Shown in pieces: positions 44,556 to 54,323 of a stretch of 64,000 nt of DNA. Position 1 is the stretch's first letter. The number at the start of each line of letters is the position of its first letter. The stretch comes from Citroniella saccharovorans (GTDB taxonomy: Bacteria > Bacillota > Clostridia > Tissierellales > Peptoniphilaceae). The stretch spans positions 62,001 to 126,000 of the forward strand of contig NZ_JAYKOT010000001.1 in NCBI RefSeq assembly GCF_035481615.1, in the 5' to 3' direction. The position numbers and the translations under genes were made by a program. The notes beneath the pieces were generated by a model that was not told the DNA's origin, ran no database searches, and saw nothing but the letters and a program-made list of their open reading frames with translations.

Positions 44556-44642
44556 TTAGGATAAGTCGTTTCTCTGTTTGTTTTTAGTAAGGAAGAAATC
44601 TTTATCACCGTTTTTATACCTTTGAGGATTGTTGTAGTTCAT
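44556..44642 (-). CDS. Small charged peptide, 28 residues
   Basis: MNYNNPQRYKNGDKDFFLTK and eight more residues, with a strong ribosome site GGAGGTGATATTA directly before the ATG. No signal peptide and no family recognised. It lies between an HTH relic and the tiny secreted-type gene, on the same strand. Confidence 0.4.
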   Translation of the reverse strand: MNYNNPQRYKNGDKDFFLTKNKQRNDLS

Positions 44643-44682
44643 TAATATCACCTCCATTTTAATAAATATAGTCATATAATTC

Positions 44683-44931
44683 TTAACAACAATTACGACT
44701 ATTACACTTATATGTTTCTTTTCCATCCAAGTCAAAAATCTTATACATACAAACTCCTAAAGCATTTGCTATATAGTTAGAAACATTTAGTCTAGGAATT
44801 GTTTCCCCTGTCTCTATTTTGTTTATACTTGTTCTTAAAATCCCTACTTTTTTACCAAGTCTATGCTGCGATAAACCTAGTGGTTTATGGTAGTTCCCAA
44901 TTCTATTATCCCTTATTTCTTTTTCTTTGCT
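44683..44931 (-). pseudogene. Cro/CI-type HTH protein without a visible start codon
   Basis: The open frame reads LGLSQHRLGKKVGILRTSIN, KIETGETIPRLNVSNYIANA and LGVCMYKIFDLDGKETYKC, a recognisable XRE HTH of about 83 residues ending NSRNCC. An in-frame stop lies just upstream and there is no ATG, GTG or TTG, so it is probably eroded unless a rare start is used. The 44932-45064 stretch beyond it shows nothing else. Confidence 0.5.
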
Positions 44932-45064
44932 TAACTATAGTATTATCATAATTTTATTTTAATGTCAATGTTTTTTCTTATTTTAGATTACCTTTTCTCA
45001 GTCTATTATTATCTAATATCTATCCTAATATTTTATCGTTTTTCTCATTATTCTAAGTGTTTCT

Positions 45065-45321
45065 TTAAATTTTTTTGTTTTTTTGGTTTTCTAGTAGAAT
45101 TTTTATTTCTTCATCTGTTAGTACTTCCGCATTTTCTATAAGGCTTTCTAAGACTTATCCTCTTGTTATTAGTCTATGTGTTCTTTCTTTTCTTCTTTTT
45201 ACTATGTCTTATTTCAATATCTTCTTTTCTTGATTTTCACGTGCCTTAATCTTTCTTCAGTATCGTAAGTTTTATCTTTTATTTCTTTTGACACTTGACT
45301 TAGTGGATCTAATTTTTTCAT
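45065..45321 (-). pseudogene. DUF3847-like pseudogene
   Basis: Reading through several frame changes gives MKKLDPLSQVSKEIKDKT, KRRKERTHRLITRG and VLESLIENAEVLTDEEIKIL. The RERTHRLITRG-ILES motif is the mark of DUF3847 proteins of mobilizable elements. Confidence 0.6.
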
Positions 45322-45387
45322 ATAACACTCCTTTCTTACAATATAAAAAGAGATAACATTTCTGCTATCCCTTTCAAAATTTCATTA

Positions 45388-45497
45388 TTAGAATTTTATG
45401 CCTTTTGAAATATCGCCTATATTTCTATAATGATTTTCTATTTCTTCTTGCTTCCTTCCTTTTAACCATATAAATCTATCCCTACGTTTTTTAATGT
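45388..45497 (-). pseudogene. C-terminal fragment of a mobile-element protein
   Basis: QQYIKKRRDRFIWLKGRKQE and 16 more residues, then two stops. A basic tail without a start, between the DUF3847-like relic and the toxin gene. Likely from the same conjugative or mobilizable element; family uncertain. Confidence 0.3.
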
Positions 45498-45504
45498 ATT
45501 GTTG

Positions 45505-45783
45505 CTATTTAAATAAATCAGAATGTGAGCCAGTTCTTACGAGTGATAATACTAAAACCTCTTCTATTTTTTCATATATCAATAAAAAATCCGGCTCTAT
45601 ATGACATTCTCGAGTCCCTTTGTAAATCCCTTCTAATGAATGATCTCTATATTTTTCATCAGGAGCTTCATCTTTTGCTATCTTCTCAATAATTTCAAAC
45701 AGCTTTTCAATATCTTTTCCTTGTTTTTTAGCTTGCTTTAGATCTTTTTTAAATCTACTTGTAAACTTTATCTTATACTTCAA
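45505..45783 (-). CDS. YafQ/RelE-family mRNA interferase toxin
   Basis: A 92-residue type II toxin starting KYKIKFTSRFKKDLKQAKKQ, with the YafQ signature DHSLEGIYKGTRECHIEPDFLLIYE and the C-terminal His-containing RTGSHSDLF. It would cleave mRNA in the ribosome when freed from its antitoxin. It overlaps the antitoxin gene by 11 nt. Confidence 0.9.
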   Translation of the reverse strand: MKYKIKFTSRFKKDLKQAKKQGKDIEKLFEIIEKIAKDEAPDEKYRDHSLEGIYKGTRECHIEPDFLLIYEKIEEVLVLSLVRTGSHSDLFK

Positions 45784-46045
45784 GGGCTTTCCTCAAGTCA
45801 TCCATATTATCGTAAGAAATAACATTACTATCCTTAGCTATCATTCTTCCTTCTTCTATGGCTTTTATAGTTTCATCATTTGGAATATCAAGTTTTAAAT
45901 CAAAAGGAATGCCCCTTTCTCTAATACTTGCCCTTAAAAACATATTAATTGCAGTAGTCATATTTAAGCCTAAACTGGAGTAGATTTTTTCTGCAGCTTC
46001 TTTTATTTCTTTATCAGTTCTTATATTCAAATTTGTTGTAGCCAT
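45773..46045 (-). CDS. RelB/DinJ-family antitoxin
   Basis: A 90-residue antitoxin with an N-terminal ribbon-helix-helix (MATTNLNIRTDKEIKEAAEK, LGLNMTTAINMFLRASI) that binds DNA, and a C-terminal toxin-binding tail. The first gene of the pair, with its own ribosome site GGAGATGAGG. The pair forms a typical autoregulated toxin-antitoxin operon. Confidence 0.9.
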   Translation of the reverse strand: MATTNLNIRTDKEIKEAAEKIYSSLGLNMTTAINMFLRASIRERGIPFDLKLDIPNDETIKAIEEGRMIAKDSNVISYDNMDDLRKALEV

Positions 46046-46147
46046 TTCCTCATCTCCTTTGACTTAATTATATGACAAAATTCGTTTACTGTAAATACAT
46101 TGTCATTATGTTATCCCTGCTGATTTCATTATTTCTATTCTTCATTA

Positions 46148-46630
46148 TCATGCTCGAGTAAAACTTGGTTTGTATTCCCAATTTCTTAAAAATAATTTAG
46201 ACCATGTATTAGTTAGTTTACCTGATAATCTAAAGTGAATACTATATAAAGCAAAAACTCTTGTTCCATCATTTCTTGGCAAGGTAACTTCTTTTGTAAT
46301 AATGCCTACGATTTTTATATCTTCTCCCTCAATTGTTATCGTTTCATATTCATCTAAATAATATGGTCTAATACCTAGTTTAGGTTTCTTTTAACATTAA
46401 ATATCACTGCGATAAGATCATTATAATAATTTTCATTAAATGGATTACCTCTTAAATCTATTGCAAGTTTTTAAGTCTAGGTAAGTAGGTAAAGCCGTAT
46501 TAAAATCTCCTTGTCTAATGATTGGGATAAATTTCCTATCATTGTGATTATTGTAGAGTTCCGAGAATATTATATGACTTTCATATATGGCACCTTTTTC
46601 TCTATTATTAGCTTTCCTTTTATATTTCAA
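46148..46630 (-). pseudogene. TIR-domain protein, eroded
   Basis: In order the frames read KGAIYESHIIFSELYNNHND, RKFIPIIRQGDFNTALPTYL, AIDLRGNPFNENYYNDLIAV, then after another shift PYYLDEYETITIEGEDIKIV and WSKLFLRNWEYKPSFTRA. The first part resembles the middle and end of bacterial TIR/SEFIR-like domains; the second is its usual extension. At least two frame changes and the missing N-terminal strand show that it is dead. TIR proteins are often anti-phage effectors, and this one lies in a defence-gene area. Confidence 0.5.
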
Positions 46631-46699
46631 TTACTTAAATTACTCTTAGGCTTTCGTAAATCTCTCGTGGGAATATTTTAAAAGTATTTTTTGAGTACC

Positions 46700-46887
46700 T
46701 TCATTATCCATAAATACTTTCAAACACTGCACCTTTTTTCTATAAGTCTTTTGTTTCTTGCTTTTCTTTCCTATTCATTAAGTTTTTCTATAGCTGCCTT
46801 TTTGATTTTATAATTCTCTATTCTTTCCTCTTTCTTTTTGATCTGTTCTTCAATACTTAACTTTATTCTTTTACACGCCACAATGCA
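46700..46887 (-). pseudogene. Third DUF3847-like relic
   Basis: KLSIEEQIKKKEERIENYKI, KKAAIEKLNE, stop, ERKARNKRLIEKRCSV. It ends in nearly the same bases as the gene at 43550-43767 (ARNKRLI and the following GCAGTGTTTGAAAGTATTT), so the two are duplicates of one ancestor. Confidence 0.5.
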
Positions 46888-46901
46888 CACTTTCTTAAAA
46901 T

Positions 46902-46932
46902 AAAAAACGATTAGATTTTTATTTCTAATCGT
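46902..46932 (-). terminator. Terminator of the methylase/specificity remnant
   Basis: ACGATTAGA pairs with TCTAATCGT (46924-46932); on the minus strand T6 follows. Confidence 0.75.
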
Positions 46933-46942
46933 CTTTAATCTT

Positions 46943-48252
46943 TCATCCTAAATATTTGTTAAGCACATCATTTATTCTTTTATTTAAGTCTAGTTGATTT
47001 TCTTATAGTTTATGAATTTTCTCCTCTAATTTATAAACTTTTTCCATTTCATGATTTTGTATTTCTATATTAGGAACACTGATATTAATACTTTTAATTC
47101 TGTCTATTGACGCCCTATGTGATCTTGAAAAGCCAATAGCTTGTCCCTCTTTTTCTAATACATGGGTCATATAGCATTCCTCCCATATTTTTTATTTGAA
47201 TACCTTCATTTCCCTTACTTTCTGACCAGCTATAAGCTAAAAATTCACTCCGTTCTTTTACTGAACTTGGAGACTTAATAATTAAAGTTTTCTGATCTTT
47301 AACCAATGCAAAATAAAATATTTTATCCTTTTCTATTTCTTTAACAAATGAATAAAACATAGAATTTATCTTTTGTATTTGTTCACCTTTATCTAACTTT
47401 TTAAAAGTAACACGTTCTAAAAGGTTTTTAGTTCTGTAGTTTTACTAAAATCATCATAATACATTTTAAAATATTCTATATTTTCAAATTTATGGTAATT
47501 TTTAATCTCTTCTATAAAAGCTGTAAAGGTTTCTAAATCTACTCCTATATGTTCAATATAATCACCTAAAATTTCATCATCTTTCCAAAGGCTTAATTTT
47601 TGATTGGAGAAAATAGCCTGTATGTTATCTTCAATAATCTTATAATGTTTCGGTGGTTCGTTATATTTTTCTAAAAAAAAATTATTGTATCTTTACCTGT
47701 TTTGCCTAAAGTTGAATTTCCCAGCTTAACAATAGAGATTATTCTAAAATTCTTTATAATTATGCTTCTAGTCGCTTTATAACTACTTTGAGTACTGCTT
47801 AAAAAAGTGTCTGGGAGAATTACAGTCGCTATACCATTAGGCTTTAATAGTTGTAAGATTCTTTCAACAACTAAAACCTCTATTTTGCTACCTTGATTAG
47901 ATATTAAATCTATCAACTCTAATTTATTTTCTAATAATTTTAAATGAGGTTTAAAAGTTTCTATTGAGTAGGGTGGATTAGCAACAAGAATATCAAAAAA
48001 ATCATTTTTAATTCCCATTTCTTTATGGTTATCCAGTCCATCTCCAAAAATAATATTTCCCTCTCCAGCTCCATTCATAAAAAGAGATATCTTAGATACT
48101 CTTGCAAGCCTATAGTCTTTCTATATATCATAGATGTTTTCACTAACCCAATCATTGTTAGAATTTCCCTCTACTTTATTAATTAAATCTATTCCCTCTG
48201 TCAAAAAATGTCCGCTCCCGCAAGCATAGTCTATCAAAACGCAATCTTTGAT
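46943..48252 (-). pseudogene. Type I restriction methylase-specificity remnant
   Basis: The minus strand encodes, through several breaks, DCVLIDYACGSGHFLTEGID (methylase motif I), RLARVSKISLFMNGAGEGNI, DFFDILVANPPYSIETFKPH (NPPY motif IV), ILQLLKPNGIATVILPDTF, then a specificity-like end AIGFSRSHRASIDRIKSINI and VPNIEIQNHEMEKVYKLEEK. There is a stop near 48126, a frame change in a T9 run (47673-47681), another near 47165 and one more stop. The N-terminal ~200 residues are missing: the sequence begins abruptly at 48252, where the GC-rich BREX island starts. Confidence 0.75.
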
Positions 48253-48406
48253 ACAATGGCTATCTGTGGCAAAGTGCCGAAAATGCCTTGAATCCGTGCT
48301 ATTCCTGGGCGTTTTCCTGTATCTATGGCCACTCTAACAGCAGCCCATTGAACCCATTTGTGTTCGATATGCTGTGGTTGTTGATACCAAAGCGACACCT
48401 TCTTTC

Positions 48407-48487
48407 TCAATAATTAAAAAATATGGCAAGAATCGGCTTGATAAGATACGAAACCTGTTCTTCTGAATTTAATGTATCGTAATACAT
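48407..48487 (-). pseudogene. Small relic after brxL
   Basis: MYYDTLNSEEQVSYLIKPIL and six more residues, with TAAGGAGGTG upstream as in the other BREX genes. A frame change in a T6 run would continue LIIEKEGVALVSTTTAYRTQ. The 48253-48406 stretch also reads AVRVAIDTGKRPGIARIQGI in another frame. These are remains of one or two genes that I cannot identify. Confidence 0.35.
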
Positions 48488-48504
48488 CGCTGACGCTCAC
48501 CTCC

Positions 48505-50625
48505 TTACTCTACACCCAGTGCCTTAAATACTGCGTCCTCAGCACTACTATAGAAAATTAAATTGAAACTTCCAATCAGGTCTGCCGGTACGGTTCCGAG
48601 CTCCGCTGCTGATGTGATAGGCAGAAGCACTCTCTTTGCTCCACTATCCAAACATACCTGCAGAGAATTTGCCAGCTCGTCCACCTTCATTATAGTTCCA
48701 CTGATGCTGATTTCACCAAGTACAGCAAGACTGCTGAGTGCTGGTTTTCCAAGTGCAATCGAGCAAATCGCAATCAGTGTGGGAAGGGACAGCTTTCCTG
48801 TCATGCCGATGCCCTGCAAATCCTGATAGTTGATAATATAATCTTTTGTTGTGATACTGATGGAAGCACTGATACGGTTTCCATTTGCCTTCAGAAAGTT
48901 GAAAGCTGTATTAGTGGATTCCTTTGCATCACGATCACTTCCGATACCTGTTCTTTCGAACTTTCCGTTACCCGGAAGCATCTGGCTCTCCAAGCGGAAT
49001 AAGCCTAACATACCGCTCTTACCATGAGAGACGGTATATACCTGTCCAGGATTGCACATTCCTTCTGGGATGAGCTTACCGCCACCTTGCTCAGGTACGG
49101 AAACATAATGTTCCTCAAAGGTTTCCTTATCTATGTAGGAAAAGTTAACATCGTAGAACTCCATACCGCCCAGCTTCTTAAGCTGCTCCTTAACACGCCT
49201 ACGCATCTCCATAGAAATCTGGAGAACTTCTTCTACTTCTTCTTTTGTAAAACTGCCATCCGGATACAGAAGTTTTAAATATCCGTCTGCCATTCTGCGC
49301 ACGGCGATAGTATCTCTCTGATTAAGATTCTTACCGAGACGGAAATAATTATCAATAGCATCACCGTACTGCTCCTTACGAAGCTCACGAATGAACTCTG
49401 CAAGATAGTCACTGATAAATCCATAATCATTTGTAAAATGCTCTGGTCGAAACTTCGGAATCTCCCATCCTGGCAGATAGCAATGCATACGGTCAAGGAA
49501 TGCCGTGTCTGTTCCCATTTCCGGAGGGAATGGGTCAAATAAGCTTGATGTCTTCAAAAGTACATCTACGCTTTGATTGATATTACCAACGAATACCATA
49601 GAAGCAGATGCTGCCTTTTCTTCCTTTCCTCGTGCAAAGGAACCAGAAGCCATGTAATCTTTCATTATCTGCACGCCATCTTTATCCTTGAATTTGATAC
49701 CTGCAACTTCGTCGAAGGCTACGCAGTCCCATAATCCAACCAGACCAACAGTCTTGTGAGCCATGTTATAAAATAAGTTTGCTACTGTCGTCTGGCCTCC
49801 AGAAACAAGGATGCTATTCGAAGAAATCTCCTTATAAAGATGTGATTTACCTGTGCTTCGAGGTCCCAGCTCGCAGAGGTTGAAGTTGTTCTCTACAAGT
49901 GGAATCATACGAGTCAAAAGAAGCCACTTCTCACGATAAGAAAGTTCGTCTGGCTCCATACCAATGGAACGCATCATAAGATCCAGCCATTCCTCTTTGG
50001 TAAAAGCCTTACGTCCCTGTTTCAAATCCTTGATATCGATATGAGGCATCTGAATCGGTGTCAGCTTACGAATGCTAATCGGAAATATGTCCTTCTGTTT
50101 TTTCTTTTTGGACTGAAGTGTGTTTCCATCTACATCGATGATTCCAAAGTTATTATCACCTTCGGTTTCATAATCCAGCTGAACAATACACCAGATACCA
50201 CCGCAAAGAAGTCGGTCATACTTTTGTGGATACTCATCAGTAATAGGGATATTGGATAATCCCAGATTGGAGAATTCCGCAAAGAAACAGTCCTTCTTAA
50301 TATCCAATCGCACTGTTACCATATCAATGATGGTATGGCTGCCTCTACTTCTAAGACGAGACAAGACTTTCTGCGCTTCATCTGGTCTTACAAAGTTATC
50401 AGCAAGGATATGCTTGACATTCTGCACACCCTGCTCGATAACCTCATCATCGTCTGAACTGCAATATTGACCCAATAGAAACTCAAGAACATAAACCGGC
50501 ACATTTGCACCCTCCTTGATTTTCTTAGTCAGGTCTTTGCGGACAATCTTTCCATCAAAGTTTTGACGCAATTTGTCCTTTATTATTTCACGAGAGCCTT
50601 CGCCCACTTCAAGATTGTCACTCAT
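48505..50625 (-). CDS. brxL: BrxL, AAA+/Lon-like BREX protein
   Basis: A 706-residue BrxL, last gene of the type 1 BREX operon. The AAA+ domain has Walker A GPRSTGKSHLYKEIS (about residue 250) and Walker B LWDCVAFDEVAGI, followed by arginine-rich helices. The C-terminal 190 residues have the Lon-protease fold (LSLPTLIAICSIALGKPALS, AKRVLLPITSAAELGTVP), but I do not see a Lon serine box. In studied BREX systems BrxL is a DNA-binding ring needed for phage exclusion. A 23-nt gap separates it from pglZ. Confidence 0.95.
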   Translation of the reverse strand: MSDNLEVGEGSREIIKDKLRQNFDGKIVRKDLTKKIKEGANVPVYVLEFLLGQYCSSDDDEVIEQGVQNVKHILADNFVRPDEAQKVLSRLRSRGSHTIIDMVTVRLDIKKDCFFAEFSNLGLSNIPITDEYPQKYDRLLCGGIWCIVQLDYETEGDNNFGIIDVDGNTLQSKKKKQKDIFPISIRKLTPIQMPHIDIKDLKQGRKAFTKEEWLDLMMRSIGMEPDELSYREKWLLLTRMIPLVENNFNLCELGPRSTGKSHLYKEISSNSILVSGGQTTVANLFYNMAHKTVGLVGLWDCVAFDEVAGIKFKDKDGVQIMKDYMASGSFARGKEEKAASASMVFVGNINQSVDVLLKTSSLFDPFPPEMGTDTAFLDRMHCYLPGWEIPKFRPEHFTNDYGFISDYLAEFIRELRKEQYGDAIDNYFRLGKNLNQRDTIAVRRMADGYLKLLYPDGSFTKEEVEEVLQISMEMRRRVKEQLKKLGGMEFYDVNFSYIDKETFEEHYVSVPEQGGGKLIPEGMCNPGQVYTVSHGKSGMLGLFRLESQMLPGNGKFERTGIGSDRDAKESTNTAFNFLKANGNRISASISITTKDYIINYQDLQGIGMTGKLSLPTLIAICSIALGKPALSSLAVLGEISISGTIMKVDELANSLQVCLDSGAKRVLLPITSAAELGTVPADLIGSFNLIFYSSAEDAVFKALGVE

Positions 50626-50648
50626 TACTGCTCCTTCCGAACAAGCTC

Positions 50649-53294
50649 TTAGCTAAAAAAGTCAAACTCATCGACTGCAAATGCGATGTCAATCTGAAAC
50701 TCTTCTTTCTGCGGCATCTTGAGACCTGTTTCGTCTGCGATGACCAAATAATAGCTTGCTCTATTATCATACTTTAGTGATTTCAGGTTGAAGCTGCAGC
50801 GGAATGTACGCTCCTGTCCATTATCACTGGTCTTATCTGCGATAATCTTTGCTGTATCACTTATCTGCTTTCCATTGGAATCAACAAAATACAGCAGATA
50901 GTTTGCTGCACTGCGGTTATCGCCAACCGCATCCTTTTGATAGAAGTTCAGCGAGAATATCATATTACTGATTTTACGGCTTGCGGAAAGAAGTCCTACT
51001 TCTACAGGCCTCGTGTCATACTTAGCCTTATTGCGCTGATAAGCCTTGGAATCATTGCGAAGGTAATGATATTCAATAACTGGAACAACCATCTCCTGAA
51101 GACTGATGCCGCCGTGCACGAAATTGAGGCCTCCACCTTTCTTCTTAATGCGAACGCTCTCTCTCGGCGCAAAGGCATCGTATCCATCGTCCATGAATTT
51201 CACCGGAAGTAAATAATCTGGAGCTGCTCCTTTACGGGTAATCAGATAGCGGCGGTCAATCTCCACATCCTGCTCACTGGGCGAGGTCTTATCCACCTTG
51301 GATTCTTCGGAGAGCGGACTGTAGGTATAAAGAAATCCGTGATCAGCGGTAATGTAAACACGAGTACCACCGAACTCATTGCGGATGATTCTTACAATAT
51401 TTTTGATTTCTTCAATTGCATCATCACATGCCGGAAATACCATGCTGTCAGAAGTATGGCTGGCCTCGTCTACCTTATCATGGTAAATATAAACCACTTC
51501 CATACCCTTAACTAAGGCACTCCTTTCCGCACGTTTCATCGGTGCAATATCCTTATATTTGAGGGCTACGCTTTTGATATTTGCAGCCTTGAGAACTTTA
51601 TCTCGATTGCCTGCATCTGTAGACATTCCATCTGCAAGAATCTGCAAATCACCGCAACTGCGCTCACTTACAGATAAGTTTTTATGTGGCAAGAGTGCTG
51701 CCATACCGAATTTTGTAACAGTAGGGAAGATACCTTCACAGGAGCTAAGTGCAACCTTACTCTGTGTCTCACGACGAAGCTGGTCTGCCAGAGATGCTGC
51801 CAACTCATAACGGAAGGCATCTGAGATTATGACAAACACACGATTGTCCTTACTCTTAACATTCTGATCATAAAAGTCCACCTGCTGTGGCACTTCCATA
51901 ATGCGACCATACTTTGCGAGTTCATCAGCGCAAGCATCGGACCAATTATTACCCAGCTCACCAAGGAACCAGTGCGTATAAAGGCCCTCCACCTTATCAG
52001 TCACCTGCTTGAAAAGATCATCCAGATGGTCATTTCCGACCTTCAGGCTCTTTCCAAACGCCAAGTGATACTTACGATAATAAGTATCCATACAGTAGTA
52101 ATCTTCGGTATACTCTTTCCAGACATTTCTTGCCTCCACAGTATGGAAACCCGCAGAGTGTTCCAAGAAGAACGCCTGCATCTTTGCAACCTGAAGAATA
52201 CCCTCGTAGTAGCATTCCACATCGTCGTACCACGCCAGAGTCCGACGCTTCTCGACTGTATTTGTGATCACATCTACATTGATAATATTATTACTGATTT
52301 CTGTCATTATCTGAGTCAGGATGCACTCGTTGACGCAAGGGAACACCTCAGTAGCTACCAAGTCATCCAATGGTACCTGCTTGAAACGCTTTCTGAGAAT
52401 GAGGTCTTCTTCCACATTTCGCAGAATTTCAACGAGGTCCTGTCTGTTATCTCCTGCAATCCACTCAGACACAAAGTCGTAGCACCAAGCCTGATGCGGT
52501 GTGGAAATAAAGCTATCGAGGCCTGCCAGATACTCCATACGAAGGGTTCTGGTTGTTGCAGTAAGCAGAATATGTGTCACCAACTTCTCGATGGTGGAAT
52601 CGTCTCCTTCAAAATATCCGGTCGCCTGCTTTACAAGTGCCCAGAATGGCGCTACAGCTCCATAATTTACAAGGCTCTGGAACACCTCATTGGACTTTAT
52701 ATCGCTTCCACCACTTATGACAGCTTTTACTATGCTATTAGGCTGAGCATTCTTGGTTCCACAGATAGCCGCCATAACAGTAAGATGCATCTGTGATGGC
52801 GTGCTGATGCCCTTATTGAGCTTTGCGAATGCCGCTCTTCTGGTCTGTGCTCCGAAGAATTTCTTATAAAGCTTAACAAGTCTGCGGAAATCCGGAGTCT
52901 CCGGAAGGTAGGTCTCATTCATCCAGATAGACACCAAGTCAGCTCTAAACTCTTCGCTGTAAAGCTCGATATTCAAAAGCCAGTTATCCTCCTGTGACTT
53001 ATATGATATCGGACTGTAAACCAGATAGTTGCTGGTGGTATCATCCACATTCAGTAGCTTCTTAGCTGCAAAGTTGTTGGTGCCTGTAAGCACCAGTAGC
53101 TTTACATTATCTATCTGAATATCATCTAGCTTGTCCTCAAACTCCCTATCCTCGTCATACCAGAAGATTATACGACGCTTATAAAACTCCGGAAGTGGTG
53201 CAGCAAATCGCTTATTCAAATCTTGGATTATTGTGTCTAAATGACCCAGACCACCCTCTCGTTCTTTCGGGCTCACCTTGTCCATACTGGCCAT
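50649..53294 (-). CDS. pglZ: PglZ, alkaline-phosphatase-fold BREX protein
   Basis: An 881-residue PglZ, the hallmark BREX protein. It starts with the FWYDEDREFEDKLDDI region. The phosphatase-like core has VFVIISDAFRYELAASLADQ (metal-binding Asp), MEVVYIYHDKVDEASHTSDS and RVYITADHGFLYTYSPL (ADHG metal site). AAGTAAGGAGGTGG stands before the ATG. Its biochemical role in BREX remains unclear; it partners the methylase. Confidence 0.95.
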   Translation of the reverse strand: MASMDKVSPKEREGGLGHLDTIIQDLNKRFAAPLPEFYKRRIIFWYDEDREFEDKLDDIQIDNVKLLVLTGTNNFAAKKLLNVDDTTSNYLVYSPISYKSQEDNWLLNIELYSEEFRADLVSIWMNETYLPETPDFRRLVKLYKKFFGAQTRRAAFAKLNKGISTPSQMHLTVMAAICGTKNAQPNSIVKAVISGGSDIKSNEVFQSLVNYGAVAPFWALVKQATGYFEGDDSTIEKLVTHILLTATTRTLRMEYLAGLDSFISTPHQAWCYDFVSEWIAGDNRQDLVEILRNVEEDLILRKRFKQVPLDDLVATEVFPCVNECILTQIMTEISNNIINVDVITNTVEKRRTLAWYDDVECYYEGILQVAKMQAFFLEHSAGFHTVEARNVWKEYTEDYYCMDTYYRKYHLAFGKSLKVGNDHLDDLFKQVTDKVEGLYTHWFLGELGNNWSDACADELAKYGRIMEVPQQVDFYDQNVKSKDNRVFVIISDAFRYELAASLADQLRRETQSKVALSSCEGIFPTVTKFGMAALLPHKNLSVSERSCGDLQILADGMSTDAGNRDKVLKAANIKSVALKYKDIAPMKRAERSALVKGMEVVYIYHDKVDEASHTSDSMVFPACDDAIEEIKNIVRIIRNEFGGTRVYITADHGFLYTYSPLSEESKVDKTSPSEQDVEIDRRYLITRKGAAPDYLLPVKFMDDGYDAFAPRESVRIKKKGGGLNFVHGGISLQEMVVPVIEYHYLRNDSKAYQRNKAKYDTRPVEVGLLSASRKISNMIFSLNFYQKDAVGDNRSAANYLLYFVDSNGKQISDTAKIIADKTSDNGQERTFRCSFNLKSLKYDNRASYYLVIADETGLKMPQKEEFQIDIAFAVDEFDFFS

Positions 53295-53310
53295 GCTGCC
53301 ACCTCCTTAC

Positions 53311-54310
53311 TTAATAAAAGTTCAAGCCGCATTTTTCAGCAGCAACCTTCGACTTCAAGTCATTAATAATCATAGCCTTTATCTCAAGCCATGTAACAGA
53401 AGTATTTGTTCGCAACTCTTGTTTTATTCTTTCAAGGCATTTAACAAGAATCCTACGTACAGTTGATTCCAATTCGAACAATTTAGATTTGGAAATATTC
53501 TGCCCATCTCCTTCATGTAGAGATTCTGACCTAAGATGGTAAAATACTTTCATTCTCGCATACATCTGGCCTATTGCTGTCGGTGTATTCTCTAGCATTA
53601 CTGCGACTCTTTTGGAAAGTACTTCTTTTTTTCCCCCGCTGATGATGATCAAGTAGTGTCATTTCAAGAGCCGTAGTAAATTGTTCAAATCCAGTTGCTA
53701 TGTCAACTTGCTCAAGACCCCAAACAAACTCATCAATACAGTTTTTAAAAATTGTATACTCTGAGCCATGATAATCAGATAAAAACTGATTACATGACAT
53801 TACCTCATCCGGCACCAGAGAAAACACCCTATCATCAGTAGTATTTCTTGTTACATTAATACTGGTGTTGTGCAAAATATTTTTCATAAATCCAATAGAA
53901 AATACATTGTCAAGGAAAATCTCTTTTGTACCGATGTTACCTTCTTTGAAAAGATGCAACAACGAAAACATCTTGTACAAATAATCTGTTTCCAACTTGT
54001 TGTGAGCTTTTACTTGATTACCGCACATCATATCTTTATCGGTGTACACGCCCGGTCCTTTAATTTGGTTCTCTATCTGATAAACATCCTTTTTGCTAAT
54101 GCATATCAGGTACTTTCCATTTTCATCAGATTTAATAGAGTCTAAATAGTCAACTGTTAGATCCCCTCTACAATCTGTAATTTCCTCCTTAAATGGCAAA
54201 TTATCGATATAATTTTTTTCAAAAGAGTAGCCATTGCCTATTTCTATTCCAAGGATGGTCTCATCACAGTATAGGACAGGTGCATTAATAGAAACATTTA
54301 CCTCAATCAA
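53311..54310 (-). CDS. HEPN-like accessory protein within the BREX operon (frame break)
   Basis: Two overlapping frames join into a 332-residue protein that is not part of the core BREX set. The N-terminal 230 residues are not recognised. The C-terminal part reads FEQFTTALEMTLL, KEVLSKRVAVMLENTP and MKVFYHLRSESLHEGDG, like Apea/HEPN domains, in which the last phrase holds an R-x-x-x-x-H motif (RSESLH) typical of HEPN RNases. The frame changes at a G5A7 tract (53626-53637); one A less restores it. TTG start at 54310 behind AAGGAGGTACCG. Possibly an RNA-cleaving companion of BREX. Confidence 0.6.
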
Positions 54311-54323
54311 TTACGGTACCTCC

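Noticed and set aside
48253..48504. A complete further BREX gene after brxL
   Set aside because: Only short, frame-broken pieces remain, and none matches a BREX family I know.
51972..52796. 274-codon plus-strand open frame inside pglZ
   Set aside because: Antisense shadow; the minus-strand PglZ is intact and full length. The same applies to the 185-codon frame at 59767-60324 in brxC and the 183-codon frame at 3096-3647 in the permease.
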